Source: Betaproteobacteria bacterium (GTDB lineage: Bacteria; Pseudomonadota; Gammaproteobacteria; Burkholderiales; Usitatibacteraceae). From it: 9,305 nt of DNA. The notes under the pieces were generated by a model, which worked only from the letters and a program-made list of their open reading frames with translations, was not told the origin of the DNA and did not search any database. This document shows positions 1-6,341 of this stretch, in pieces. Each line of letters starts with the position of its first letter. Position 1 is the stretch's first letter. The position numbers and the translations under genes are program-made. The stretch covers positions 1 through 9,305 of the forward strand of contig JADKJR010000037.1 in assembly GCA_016720925.1 (NCBI GenBank), read 5' to 3'.

Positions 1-4
1 ATCA

Positions 5-2040
5 TCAGAAATCCCGCCGCAAGACAAGGTGCCCCAGGGTGCGGTCGCGCGTGTAGGCGCCCTGCGATTCGCGGGTGCGCGAAAGGTCCATGGTCATGAT
101 CAGCCGCCTGAAGCGCCACAGCGCCTTGAGCGATCCGGCCCTGCGTTCACGGGGTTCGAATCCGCCGCGATCGCGCTCGTAGTAGCCCGAGGCGGTCAAC
201 CGCAGCCCCGAGCCCGTAATGCCAACCGAACATCGGGTCGTAGCCCAGAAGGTCAACGTTTTGCAGGGCGTTTTCCGCTTGCACACGGGTACGCCGGGTG
301 GCGGCACGGAAGCTGGCCTACCGTGATGGCAGAAAGTCGCCCTGAAAATAAACTTCGCCGGCCGTCCGCACGAAAGGGGCAATTGTCTCTCGGCGGTTTT
401 CGCGCCCAAGGAAACCGCCCGCCAGGCTCCGGCCGAAATCCCAGGGAACGAGTATCGGCACGGGTCCCGAAAGCGTGCTTTTGACAACATTGAGTGGTGT
501 CGATGGGTTCCCGAGGTCACGCGCGGCGCGGAATCGGCAAAGCGGAAATAGACGCTCAAGGATCGCGTCACGGCCCAGTTGAGATTGAGACCCCAGTCCC
601 AGTTCGGTATTGGCGTAAGTGCCGCCAATATCGAATAAGTAATCGACGAGCACCGCCTCACCATCGAGGATGCTTCCAGAGAGCAGACTTTGCACGCGGG
701 TCGAGTTCCCGATAATCGTCAACACGTAATCGATGCCTTCGATGAAGACCTGCGTGCGTGACGCATTTGTGACGACCACGCTGCCCGCTGTCACCCGTGC
801 CTGCAGGAGCGCGGCCGGTGCTGTGCCATTCAACACAATGCGCTCGCCAACGATGGCGGTCTTGGCGCCACTCGCGGTTTGGGTGCGCTGGTCATAGCGT
901 ACTGAGTAGCTCATTTGGCCCAGTTCCCGATGGCAGCGCATGTTCGTAGCGCGCCGAGCCATCGATGCCTTGTGTGTGAGCCTGACTGCGGCGCGCGGGT
1001 ATTGATGTTGCGCAGGCTGGCGCTCAGGCCCGAGTTCTTGCTGGCCGTCCAGGTCGCACCGACAATAGCGGAATTCACCTGCGTGGCGCGTTCATCCTGC
1101 CGGTTATCGCTGAAAAAATAGTTGGCAAAGGATTGCCATTTGCTCGAATGGACGCCGCGGTAGTTGAGCAGAAACCGAAAGTCGTCGAGCTTGGGCGTCT
1201 TGCCTTTCGTTCCAGCGAGAGTGTATTTTTGGGTGGAGTATGCAATGTTGTTGTTAGATCGTATTGCCGCTCTTTCCCCAACCTGAGATGGGTGTCGACG
1301 CGCTGAGGCTGTGCGAATCTGATGGGAGCTCTGGATCGGTAATTTGGAACTGCCGCTTGCCGATACCTGTTTCTGCGCGTTGTAACCGAAATGTGTAGTC
1401 CCAACATTCCACAAGGCACGGTCCAGTTTGAGCGACAGTCGATCAATACGGTTGTCCACGACACGTTCGACACTGCTGCCTTTGTCGTGCGTCCGGTTCG
1501 CCTCGAAGTAGACCGGCACCGGCGTCAACGGCGCCAGCAGCGAGAACGTCAGGCCGTATTTGTCGGATTGCTGTGAAACTTCGCCGGGACTCAATGACTG
1601 GGTCGGGTTGAGGTGATCATAGAACAGGGTGCCGCGCATTGGCTTGTCAGCAAACAGCGAGGCGAGAGCGGTGAAATTGTAAAGCGCCTTGTTCGATCGG
1701 TTCACCATGCCATCCGTCTGTACGCGCCCCAGCGAAAACACCGGTCCGCCGCCGATGTCCAGGGCAAGAAATTTGGGATGGTAAGATAGCTGTGCGACAT
1801 CAGGAACGCTTCAAAGCGCAGCTCGGACTGCGACTGTCTTTGCCTAGGTGATGCGGGTCCCCCGAAGCTGGGCTCGCGTGTGGTGAATTCATCGGTATCG
1901 TAGCTGGTGGAAAAATAGCCATCGAAGCCGGTGAACCGGAATGACGTGATTTCCTGTGCGTGACACAGCGCTTGCGGCCCGCCAATCAGAATGACCGCCA
2001 TGGCGAGCGTGTTTATCTTGAAACGCGTTCCAGACCGCAA
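5..2040 (-). CDS. Outer-membrane beta-barrel protein, frame broken by several indels
   Basis: The minus strand encodes one protein of about 678 residues spread over several frames. The N-terminus has a signal peptide (basic RSGTRFK, hydrophobic AMAVILIGG, cut after CHA before QEITSF). Then come many short alternating strands, for example HSYLYHPKFLALDIGGGP (after restoring one T near 1784), FSLGRVQTDGMVNRS, SASLRNINTRAP, GSVVVTNASRTQVF and SLSVYFRFADSAPR. The end is TRDRTLGHLVLRRDF-stop; a C-terminal Phe is the usual BAM-recognition signal of outer-membrane barrels. Frame changes lie near 1784, 1305 and 1250 (a compensating pair), 920-970, 598-600, 505-507 and 206-209, plus an in-frame TAG at 318-320. 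The start is uncertain: I chose TTG at 2040, which gives a normal signal peptide. ATG at 2001 or GTG at 2130, only 3 nt after the lipoprotein stop, are alternatives. It probably shares a transcript with the NHL lipoprotein and may be the outer-membrane conduit or export channel of the cytochrome module. I cannot name the family. Confidence 0.7.
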
Positions 2041-2133
2041 TGCGCGTGGGGAAACACAGGCCGACGCGTGTACCGGCGCCGCCAGGCTTGGCGGCAACGG
2101 CAAACATGCATGCTTCGTCGCGCGCCACACGGT

Positions 2134-3246
2134 CTAACGGGGCGCGGTATCGCGCGAGTAATCGGCGCCAGCCATGCGCCCGTAGCCGAACACGTCGATC
2201 TTGTTGGGAGCAACCTGGCTGGCAACGACGATGACGTACTCGATATTGAATTTTGGATCGGCGTAGCGTTTGAACAGTGCCACATTGTCGTAGTCGATCT
2301 TGATCCCCGCCGGCAGGCTGAGGCCTTCGCCCTTGTCAGGCTGTCCGAATGCCATCAGCAGGCGGCCATCGGCTTCAAAGGCCTGTATGTTCTGGAATGC
2401 CGCATCGCCCACATACATACGACCGGCGCGGTCGATGGCGATGCCCTTTGGCCGTGCGAACTTGCCGGGCGTGTCACCCACTTCACCGTAAACGCGCAAT
2501 GATTTGCCGTCGGCGGTGAAGCGCTGCACGCGAAAATTACTGGTTTCCACGACAAAGACATCGCCGGTCGGGCCGATGGCGATATTGGTGGGGTGGAACA
2601 GTTCACCTTCCTTCGAGCCCGGTTTGCCGAACTTGAACAGCAATTTGCCGGTGTGCTTGTTCAATACCTGCACTTGGTGGTGAAGGATATCGACGACGTA
2701 AAGCCTGTCGCCGGCGATGGCCGTGTCGGTCGGCCGGAACTGGTCCTGCTCGCCATAGGCGCCCTTGTAACGATTTTCACGATCGTAAATGAGCACCTGG
2801 TTCTTGCCAGTGTCGGTGACATATTTGGTGCCGTCGGTATCGATGGTCACGTTGATCGGCAGCTTCATTTTTCCGCCGCCTGCCCCGGTGAACATGCTGA
2901 ACTGTTGCTTGACGAGGTCGAAAATGGCGACACCGCCCGTCTTGCTGTCCACGGCATAAAGCCGGCCTTCGAAGAGTGCGACGCCGTAAATCTGCACCAG
3001 GCTCTGGCCTTTTTCCTCGCCGGCGACAAATTGCGCGAATTCACTGCGTTTGGCGGCGAAATCCCGCTCGCCGGTAAAGGTCACCAGATGCTGGAAACGC
3101 GGTGGATTGGGCGGAGGCGGGTAGAAAGTCACCGTTGGTCCTGCCGGCTTTTTCTCCTGCGGCGGCGCACTGGCGCAGCCCGCCAGCGCAGCGATGATCA
3201 AAATTGTGGCGAATGGCCAACACGGCAGTAGGCGACGCTGAGTCAC
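2134..3246 (-). CDS. NHL-repeat six-bladed beta-propeller lipoprotein
   Basis: The protein is 370 residues if started at the GTG (3246-3244), which follows AGGA with 9 nt spacing. That start gives a compact lipoprotein signal: TQRRLLPCWPF, hydrophobic ATILIIAALAG, lipobox LAGC with Cys24 as the likely lipidated residue. The open frame continues upstream to 3432, but that would put 62 odd residues before the signal. The mature part opens with a Pro-rich segment (TVTFYPPPPNPPRFQ) and then NHL-type blades: LYAVDSKTGGVAIFD, KYVTDTGKNQVLIYD, LYVVDILHHQVQVLN, VFVVETSNFRVQRF and MYVGDAAFQNIQAFE, joined by loops of the type FxxPTNIAI and FARPKGIAID. The number and spacing fit a six-bladed propeller. 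NHL propellers are usually binding scaffolds and not enzymes. Proteins of this type often sit beside multiheme cytochrome genes in electron-transfer clusters, so a role in cytochrome assembly, export or anchoring is likely but inferred. The frame is intact. Confidence 0.85.
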   Translation of the reverse strand: MTQRRLLPCWPFATILIIAALAGCASAPPQEKKPAGPTVTFYPPPPNPPRFQHLVTFTGERDFAAKRSEFAQFVAGEEKGQSLVQIYGVALFEGRLYAVDSKTGGVAIFDLVKQQFSMFTGAGGGKMKLPINVTIDTDGTKYVTDTGKNQVLIYDRENRYKGAYGEQDQFRPTDTAIAGDRLYVVDILHHQVQVLNKHTGKLLFKFGKPGSKEGELFHPTNIAIGPTGDVFVVETSNFRVQRFTADGKSLRVYGEVGDTPGKFARPKGIAIDRAGRMYVGDAAFQNIQAFEADGRLLMAFGQPDKGEGLSLPAGIKIDYDNVALFKRYADPKFNIEYVIVVASQVAPNKIDVFGYGRMAGADYSRDTAPR

Positions 3247-3331
3247 GGTATCGAATCCTGTGAAAGTGTGGGAAACGGAAATGCCTGTTGCATCATTTGA
3301 CTCCCGGGACGCCATCGAGGTGTCCGCAATG

Positions 3332-3337
3332 ATTGTA
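3332..3337 (-). promoter_or_regulatory. Possible -10 hexamer for the NHL lipoprotein gene
   Basis: On the minus strand TACAAT occurs within TTTACAATC, about 86 nt upstream of the chosen GTG start and downstream of the cytochrome terminator. No convincing -35 hexamer is seen at 16-18 nt. Within the gene-free stretch 3247-3550 only this hexamer and the terminator stand out. Confidence 0.25.
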
Positions 3338-3399
3338 AAGTAACTTCTTGAACGTTGGCTTGGATGTGCCTCGGCACGTAAATACCACCCGCAATCCAT

Positions 3400-3467
3400 A
3401 AAAAAACTCTGTTGCATGATCCCCGATGGCAAGGGAGAATCGCCAACGAGGAAACCGGCAACAGAGT
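3400..3467 (-). terminator. Rho-independent terminator behind the tetraheme cytochrome gene
   Basis: Read on the minus strand, ACTCTGTTGC (3467-3458) pairs perfectly over 10 bp with GCAACAGAGT (3415-3406) and runs straight into seven T (3406-3400). The 42-nt loop is unusually long but holds a further short pairing (TGGC at 3427-3430 with GCCA at 3442-3445). It lies 84 nt past the cytochrome stop and before the NHL gene, so it should end or attenuate the cytochrome transcript. Confidence 0.6.
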
Positions 3468-3550
3468 CATTACAGGACTGCTGTACTGCGGGTGCGCCGC
3501 AAACCTATGAACGCAACGCACTGTTCAACATTTGGACCCTTATCAACAAA

Positions 3551-4195
3551 CTATTTGGCGTGGCAGGTTGTGCAAAGCGCGCTCGATGCCATCGAAACTT
3601 TGACAAGCTTTCCAGCCGCAGCCGTAAACGTGTTATGCACGTCGTGGCAGGATGCGCACTCCATTTTTCCACCGTACAACATGTTGCTGGCAATCGTGCC
3701 AACGCGGGTCTTGGTGCCGGACCCAATTGTCACCGCTGTCGTAATCGCATTCAGCGCGCCGTCGGCCGTCGCCAATGCGGCATCGTACGTGAAGCCGATC
3801 GGATGGTCGTTTGTGAGGTTGATGCCGAGATTATCCACGCCGGTGAGAAGCGTCGTTCCTGTTGTACCACCGAAACTATTCACCGCAACCGTGCCATCGT
3901 GGCAAGACAGGCAAAGTTTCGATGTCGATCCCGGCTGGGCAATCGTGGCGTTCGTGGTTGACGATGTGTATACGGTGTAAGTCGCGACCGAGTTCGCGTG
4001 GTTCCATAGCGGCGCATCCGCGATCACGGCCGTATTGTGCGGCGCGTGGCAGGCAACGCAAATTTGCCCGCCGGACCACGCCTGGCCAGCGAAATCATGC
4101 GCCGATCCGACGATGGTGCCGGCACTCGCTGCCAGTCCCGCCAGCGCCAGCGCGGCGCCCAACAAACTGCTTCCAATTACGCTTCTCATATTCAT
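3551..4195 (-). CDS. Secreted tetraheme c-type cytochrome, doubled-CXXCH family (OmcE-like candidate)
   Basis: The protein has 214 residues. A Sec signal peptide (residues 1-25, cut after AASA before GTIVG) sends it across the inner membrane, where heme would be attached. Four CXXCH motifs lie at residues 46-50 (CVACH), 95-99 (CLSCH), 180-184 (CASCH) and 208-212 (CTTCH). Five further histidines (33, 53, 66, 131, 187) could be distal ligands, enough for bis-His coordination of all four hemes with one spare. Recognisable segments are SAHDFAG, GGQICVACHAPHN, LWNH, SKLCLSCHDGTVA, NDHPIGF and CHDVHN, typical of paired-CXXCH cytochromes. The chain ends two residues after the last heme motif. A strong Shine-Dalgarno AAGGAG sits 7 nt before the ATG. 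Size, heme number and neighbours (NHL lipoprotein, outer-membrane barrel) fit the OmcE type of filament-forming extracellular cytochrome; a plain periplasmic electron carrier is the alternative. The heme count is certain, filament formation is inferred. Confidence 0.88.
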   Translation of the reverse strand: MNMRSVIGSSLLGAALALAGLAASAGTIVGSAHDFAGQAWSGGQICVACHAPHNTAVIADAPLWNHANSVATYTVYTSSTTNATIAQPGSTSKLCLSCHDGTVAVNSFGGTTGTTLLTGVDNLGINLTNDHPIGFTYDAALATADGALNAITTAVTIGSGTKTRVGTIASNMLYGGKMECASCHDVHNTFTAAAGKLVKVSMASSALCTTCHAK

Positions 4196-4249
4196 AGCCT
4201 TACTCCTTTTAAACCAGCTTGGTTAGAAATACAAAAACAGGTCCAAATT

Positions 4250-4255
4250 TTTATA
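4250..4255 (-). promoter_or_regulatory. Possible -10 element for the tetraheme cytochrome gene
   Basis: The minus strand reads TATAAA here, 54 nt before the ATG, with no good -35 hexamer. That fits an activator-dependent promoter. The nearest FNR-like repeat is centred about 42 bp further upstream, roughly -51 from the expected start of transcription. This is suggestive only. Confidence 0.3.
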
Positions 4256-4286
4256 GGCCAATTTCTCATTTTCTTTAGGCCTGACT

Positions 4287-4302
4287 TTTGACCCAGCGCA
4301 AA
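4287..4302. promoter_or_regulatory. FNR/Anr-like box, repeat copy 1
   Basis: TTTGACCCAGCGCAAA contains TTGAC-N4-CGCAA, matching seven of ten defined positions of the FNR-family consensus TTGAT-N4-ATCAA. It is the copy nearest to the cytochrome gene, about 92 bp before its ATG. Confidence 0.4.
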
Positions 4303-4341
4303 CGATTTGAATATTTTGTGAAAAAGTTTTGCACACTGGTA

Positions 4342-4357
4342 TTTGATCCATCGCAAA
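4342..4357. promoter_or_regulatory. FNR/Anr-like box, repeat copy 2
   Basis: TTTGATCCATCGCAAA contains TTGAT-N4-CGCAA, a perfect left half-site and xxCAA on the right (eight of ten positions). It starts 55 bp after copy 1 in the same orientation. Confidence 0.45.
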
Positions 4358-4397
4358 ATGCCTGCTGGCTAGCTGGTCGAGCATTGCACTGTCGCTC

Positions 4398-4413
4398 TTT
4401 GATGCATCGCAAG
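4398..4413. promoter_or_regulatory. FNR/Anr-like box, repeat copy 3
   Basis: TTTGATGCATCGCAAG is 14/16 identical to copy 2 and starts 56 bp after it. The three copies share TTTGAYSCAKCGCAAR while the DNA between them is not obviously alike, which argues for selected binding sites and not a duplicated segment. Confidence 0.45.
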
Positions 4414-4545
4414 CGATCCGCAATGGGTCACAACTGCGGTCATCAAGAAAATGAGTGCCAATTGATGATTGCACTCTGTGGAAAAGGTGAATTGCGTTTG
4501 TTGTCCCTCAAACTGCCTGACACGCGGAGAGGCATGCGCGACCAA

Positions 4546-4588
4546 GTGAATTCACCGGCGCGCGCACGAGGGGCGTCGCCGGTACAAT
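4546..4588 (+). promoter_or_regulatory. Palindrome, inverted repeat and -10-like TACAAT upstream of rquA
   Basis: GTGAATTCAC (4546-4555) is a perfect palindrome. ACCGGCG (4554-4560) and CGCCGGT (4577-4583) form a perfect 7-bp inverted repeat with a 16-nt loop, and its last base begins TACAAT (4583-4588), a good -10 hexamer. No clear -35 is seen at the right spacing. If used, the leader to the rquA ATG would be just under 100 nt. A possible operator at the promoter. Confidence 0.3.
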
Positions 4589-4692
4589 GACCGGGATAGG
4601 GCGTCATGAAACACTGCATTTGACGTGCCAGAAGCAACGCGTGCAGGCGATTCATTGGTTGGCATAACAACAAGCAGAAAGGCAAGAAAAAA

Positions 4693-5406
4693 ATGAGTGT
4701 TGAGGCAGACCAGGTCAGCTTCGATTTACCACCCCCTGCGCGCATTCCCGCGTATCTCGAGAAGACCTATTGGTGGGCCTACGTGCATCCCAAGGCGGTA
4801 CGGTTTTTCGAGCGGCAATGGCTGGTGAATGCGATCCTGTGGGGCAATTTCTCCCGGTTGCGTGATGCCGCACTGGATGAACTTGGCCAGCACATTGAGG
4901 GACGCACCCTGCAGATTGCTTGCGTGTATGGCGATTTTTCGCCACGCGTGATGGGACGGCTCGCGCCAGGCGCTACGCTGGACGTGGTGGACGTGCTGCC
5001 AATCCAGCTCGACAACCTGCGCAAAAAACTCGCGCAAGACGCGCGCGTCACGCCGGTGTTGTGCGATTCCGCCGATCTCCGATTCGCCGATGCGACCTAC
5101 GATCAGACCATCCTGTTTTTCCTGTTGCACGAGCAGCCCGAAGCAGTGCGCAGGCGGACGCTAAGCGAGGCGGTGCGGGTCACGCGGCCTGGCGGCAGGA
5201 TTGTCATCGTCGACTATCACCTGCCGAAACGCTTTCATCCGCTGCGGTATCTGTTCCGGCCGGTGTTGCACGTGTTGGAGCCGTTCGCGCTTGATCTGTG
5301 GAATCACGATCTGACAACGTGGTTGCCGGAGACCATTCGCGCGGAGCAGATCCGGAAGGAAACCTCGTTTGGCGGGTTGTATCAGAAGGTGGTTATTACG
5401 GTTTGA
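4693..5406 (+). CDS. rquA: Rhodoquinone biosynthesis protein RquA
   Basis: The protein has 237 residues, started at the ATG behind AGAAAGG. It has a methyltransferase-like class I SAM-binding fold with features I associate with RquA. The N-terminal signature PAYLEKTYWWAYVHPKAV followed by FFERQWLVNAILWGNF spans about residues 19-53. Motif I reads QIACVYGDFSP (74-84) in place of the usual GxGxG loop. An acidic strand DVVDVLP lies at 97-103, CDSADLRFADATYD at 124-137 and PGGRIVIVDYH at 166-176. RquA converts ubiquinone to rhodoquinone at the membrane, putting an amino group in place of a methoxy group. The family is related to UbiG/UbiE methyltransferases but acts as an amino-transfer enzyme. 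Rhodoquinol has a low enough potential to feed electrons to fumarate, and the gene here converges on frdABCD, which supports the assignment. A generic methyltransferase is the alternative but unlikely. The frame is intact. Confidence 0.92.
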   Translation: MSVEADQVSFDLPPPARIPAYLEKTYWWAYVHPKAVRFFERQWLVNAILWGNFSRLRDAALDELGQHIEGRTLQIACVYGDFSPRVMGRLAPGATLDVVDVLPIQLDNLRKKLAQDARVTPVLCDSADLRFADATYDQTILFFLLHEQPEAVRRRTLSEAVRVTRPGGRIVIVDYHLPKRFHPLRYLFRPVLHVLEPFALDLWNHDLTTWLPETIRAEQIRKETSFGGLYQKVVITV

Positions 5407-5443
5407 GGCTCCATCGGGAACTTCAATTAACCTCATTTCCGTT

Positions 5444-5494
5444 CGCCCTGAGGTATCGAAGGGCGTTTCAGGCATTTTCGGCTTCGATACCTCA
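5444..5494. repeat. REP-like palindrome / candidate bidirectional terminator between rquA and frdD
   Basis: TGAGGTATCGAAG (5449-5461) and CTTCGATACCTCA (5482-5494) form a perfect 13-bp inverted repeat with a 20-nt loop. Inside it, CGCCCT (5444-5449) and AGGGCG (5460-5465) make an alternative small hairpin. The form CGCCCTGAG...TCGAAGGGCG resembles REP-type extragenic palindromes common in proteobacteria. A run of seven G follows at 5500-5506. Lying between two convergent genes, it may stop transcripts from both sides, although no long T-tract is present. Confidence 0.6.
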
Positions 5495-5589
5495 CGAGCG
5501 GGGGGGTCCCCATCTCGTAGATCGCCATCTGGCGCCGCGTTTCATCCCCTGCGGCCGAGAATGACCCGCTTGCTATCCCGAAGTATCGA

Positions 5590-5946
5590 CTACCAGCCGA
5601 GGCGAAGCAGGGCGTAGCCTGTCGCCAGCGTTCCGACCAGCGCGCCGCCATAGCAAATCAGTTTCGCGCCCAGGCCAGCGTGGATACCGATATCGTGCAG
5701 GGTGTGGAAAATCCGATGCACGCTGTGCCACAGGAACAGCGAGATGATCACGAACAGGAAGCCCTTGCCGGCCCAGTGTTGCGAGAACGCCAGCACATGC
5801 GAATAGCTCAACATGTCGCGCGACAAGAAAGTCCCTGACGGCGCGGCAATGCCGGTAATAAACACCAGAACGGCACCGATCAGCGCGGATACCATTCCAC
5901 CCGCACCAAACAGGGCCCAGAAGATAGGAGCATTCGAGCGCTTCAT
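5590..5946 (-). CDS. frdD: Fumarate reductase membrane anchor subunit FrdD
   Basis: The protein has 118 residues; E. coli FrdD has 119. The start KRSNAPIFWALFGAGGMVSA matches the family strongly. Three membrane helices are predicted at about residues 9-33, 60-78 and 94-114. The conserved HRIFHTLHDIGIH segment (77-89) follows helix 2. Together with FrdC it anchors FrdAB to the cytoplasmic membrane and forms the quinol-binding sites; E. coli-type anchors (type D) carry no heme. The ATG overlaps the frdC stop as ATGA, so translation is probably coupled. It is the last gene of the operon, 183 nt from the convergent rquA stop. Confidence 0.93.
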   Translation of the reverse strand: MKRSNAPIFWALFGAGGMVSALIGAVLVFITGIAAPSGTFLSRDMLSYSHVLAFSQHWAGKGFLFVIISLFLWHSVHRIFHTLHDIGIHAGLGAKLICYGGALVGTLATGYALLRLGW

Positions 5947-6341
5947 GATGCCAACCTCGCGGCAATTGCAAAAACAATCAGGCTCGCGACAACCGTGACC
6001 GCCAGACCCGTGCGGGTGATGGTGGTTGCCTTCACGCGTTCGCCATTGACAAGCATCGGCGGCAGGGTGCGCGGCATGATGTGGAACCAGGTCCAGGTGT
6101 GGTACAGGAATCCGGCCAGCAGCACCACGTGAATCGCGATGGAAAGCGGACTCGTCAGGAACCCAAGCCATCGATTCCAGGCCGCTTCGCCCTGGCCCAG
6201 ATAGATCAGGCTTGCGAGCAGAATAAGCGCGTAGGCGGCCACGAAAAATGCCGTGCCCTCATGCACCATATACTCGACAAAGAAGGGATTTTTACGCCAC
6301 CAGCCGCCCATCGGCCTCAGGTAGGGTCGCCGTGCGCTCAT
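5943..6341 (-). CDS. frdC: Fumarate reductase membrane anchor subunit FrdC
   Basis: The protein has 132 residues, close to the 131 of E. coli FrdC. The start at 6341 overlaps the frdB stop as ATGA and follows AAGGGA. The N-terminus SARRPYLRPMGGWWRKNPFF is typical. The segment YMVHEGTA contains Glu28, which aligns with the quinol-site Glu of E. coli FrdC. HTWTWFHIMP (His81, Trp83 and Trp85) aligns with the family's His-Trp segment near the quinone. Three membrane helices are expected at about 28-48, 64-86 and 110-130. With FrdD it anchors the enzyme and takes electrons from rhodoquinol or another low-potential quinol. A longer open frame to 6443 exists but lies inside frdB and adds a non-conserved tail. 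Confidence 0.93.
   Translation of the reverse strand: MSARRPYLRPMGGWWRKNPFFVEYMVHEGTAFFVAAYALILLASLIYLGQGEAAWNRWLGFLTSPLSIAIHVVLLAGFLYHTWTWFHIMPRTLPPMLVNGERVKATTITRTGLAVTVVASLIVFAIAARLAS

Noticed and set aside
29..1576. Plus-strand open frames at 29-484, 494-715, 915-1121 and 1391-1576
   Set aside because: They lie opposite the barrel gene, are rich in Arg, Pro and Gly as expected of antisense GC-rich frames, and show no recognisable motifs.
3247..3432. N-terminal extension of the NHL lipoprotein to 3432
   Set aside because: It would place 62 non-conserved residues before a lipoprotein signal peptide and run through the terminator hairpin.
3416..3980. Two overlapping plus-strand frames of about 180 codons opposite the cytochrome
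   Set aside because: The minus strand there has a signal peptide, four CXXCH motifs and a strong ribosome-binding site; the plus frames have none of these.
4287..4413. CRISPR array
   Set aside because: There are only three imperfect 16-bp repeats; real arrays have longer, near-identical repeats, and there are no cas genes.
4223..4590. Small frames in the divergent intergenic region (4223-4474 minus, 4288-4590 plus)
   Set aside because: They have no ribosome-binding site, no recognisable sequence, and they overlap the regulatory repeats.
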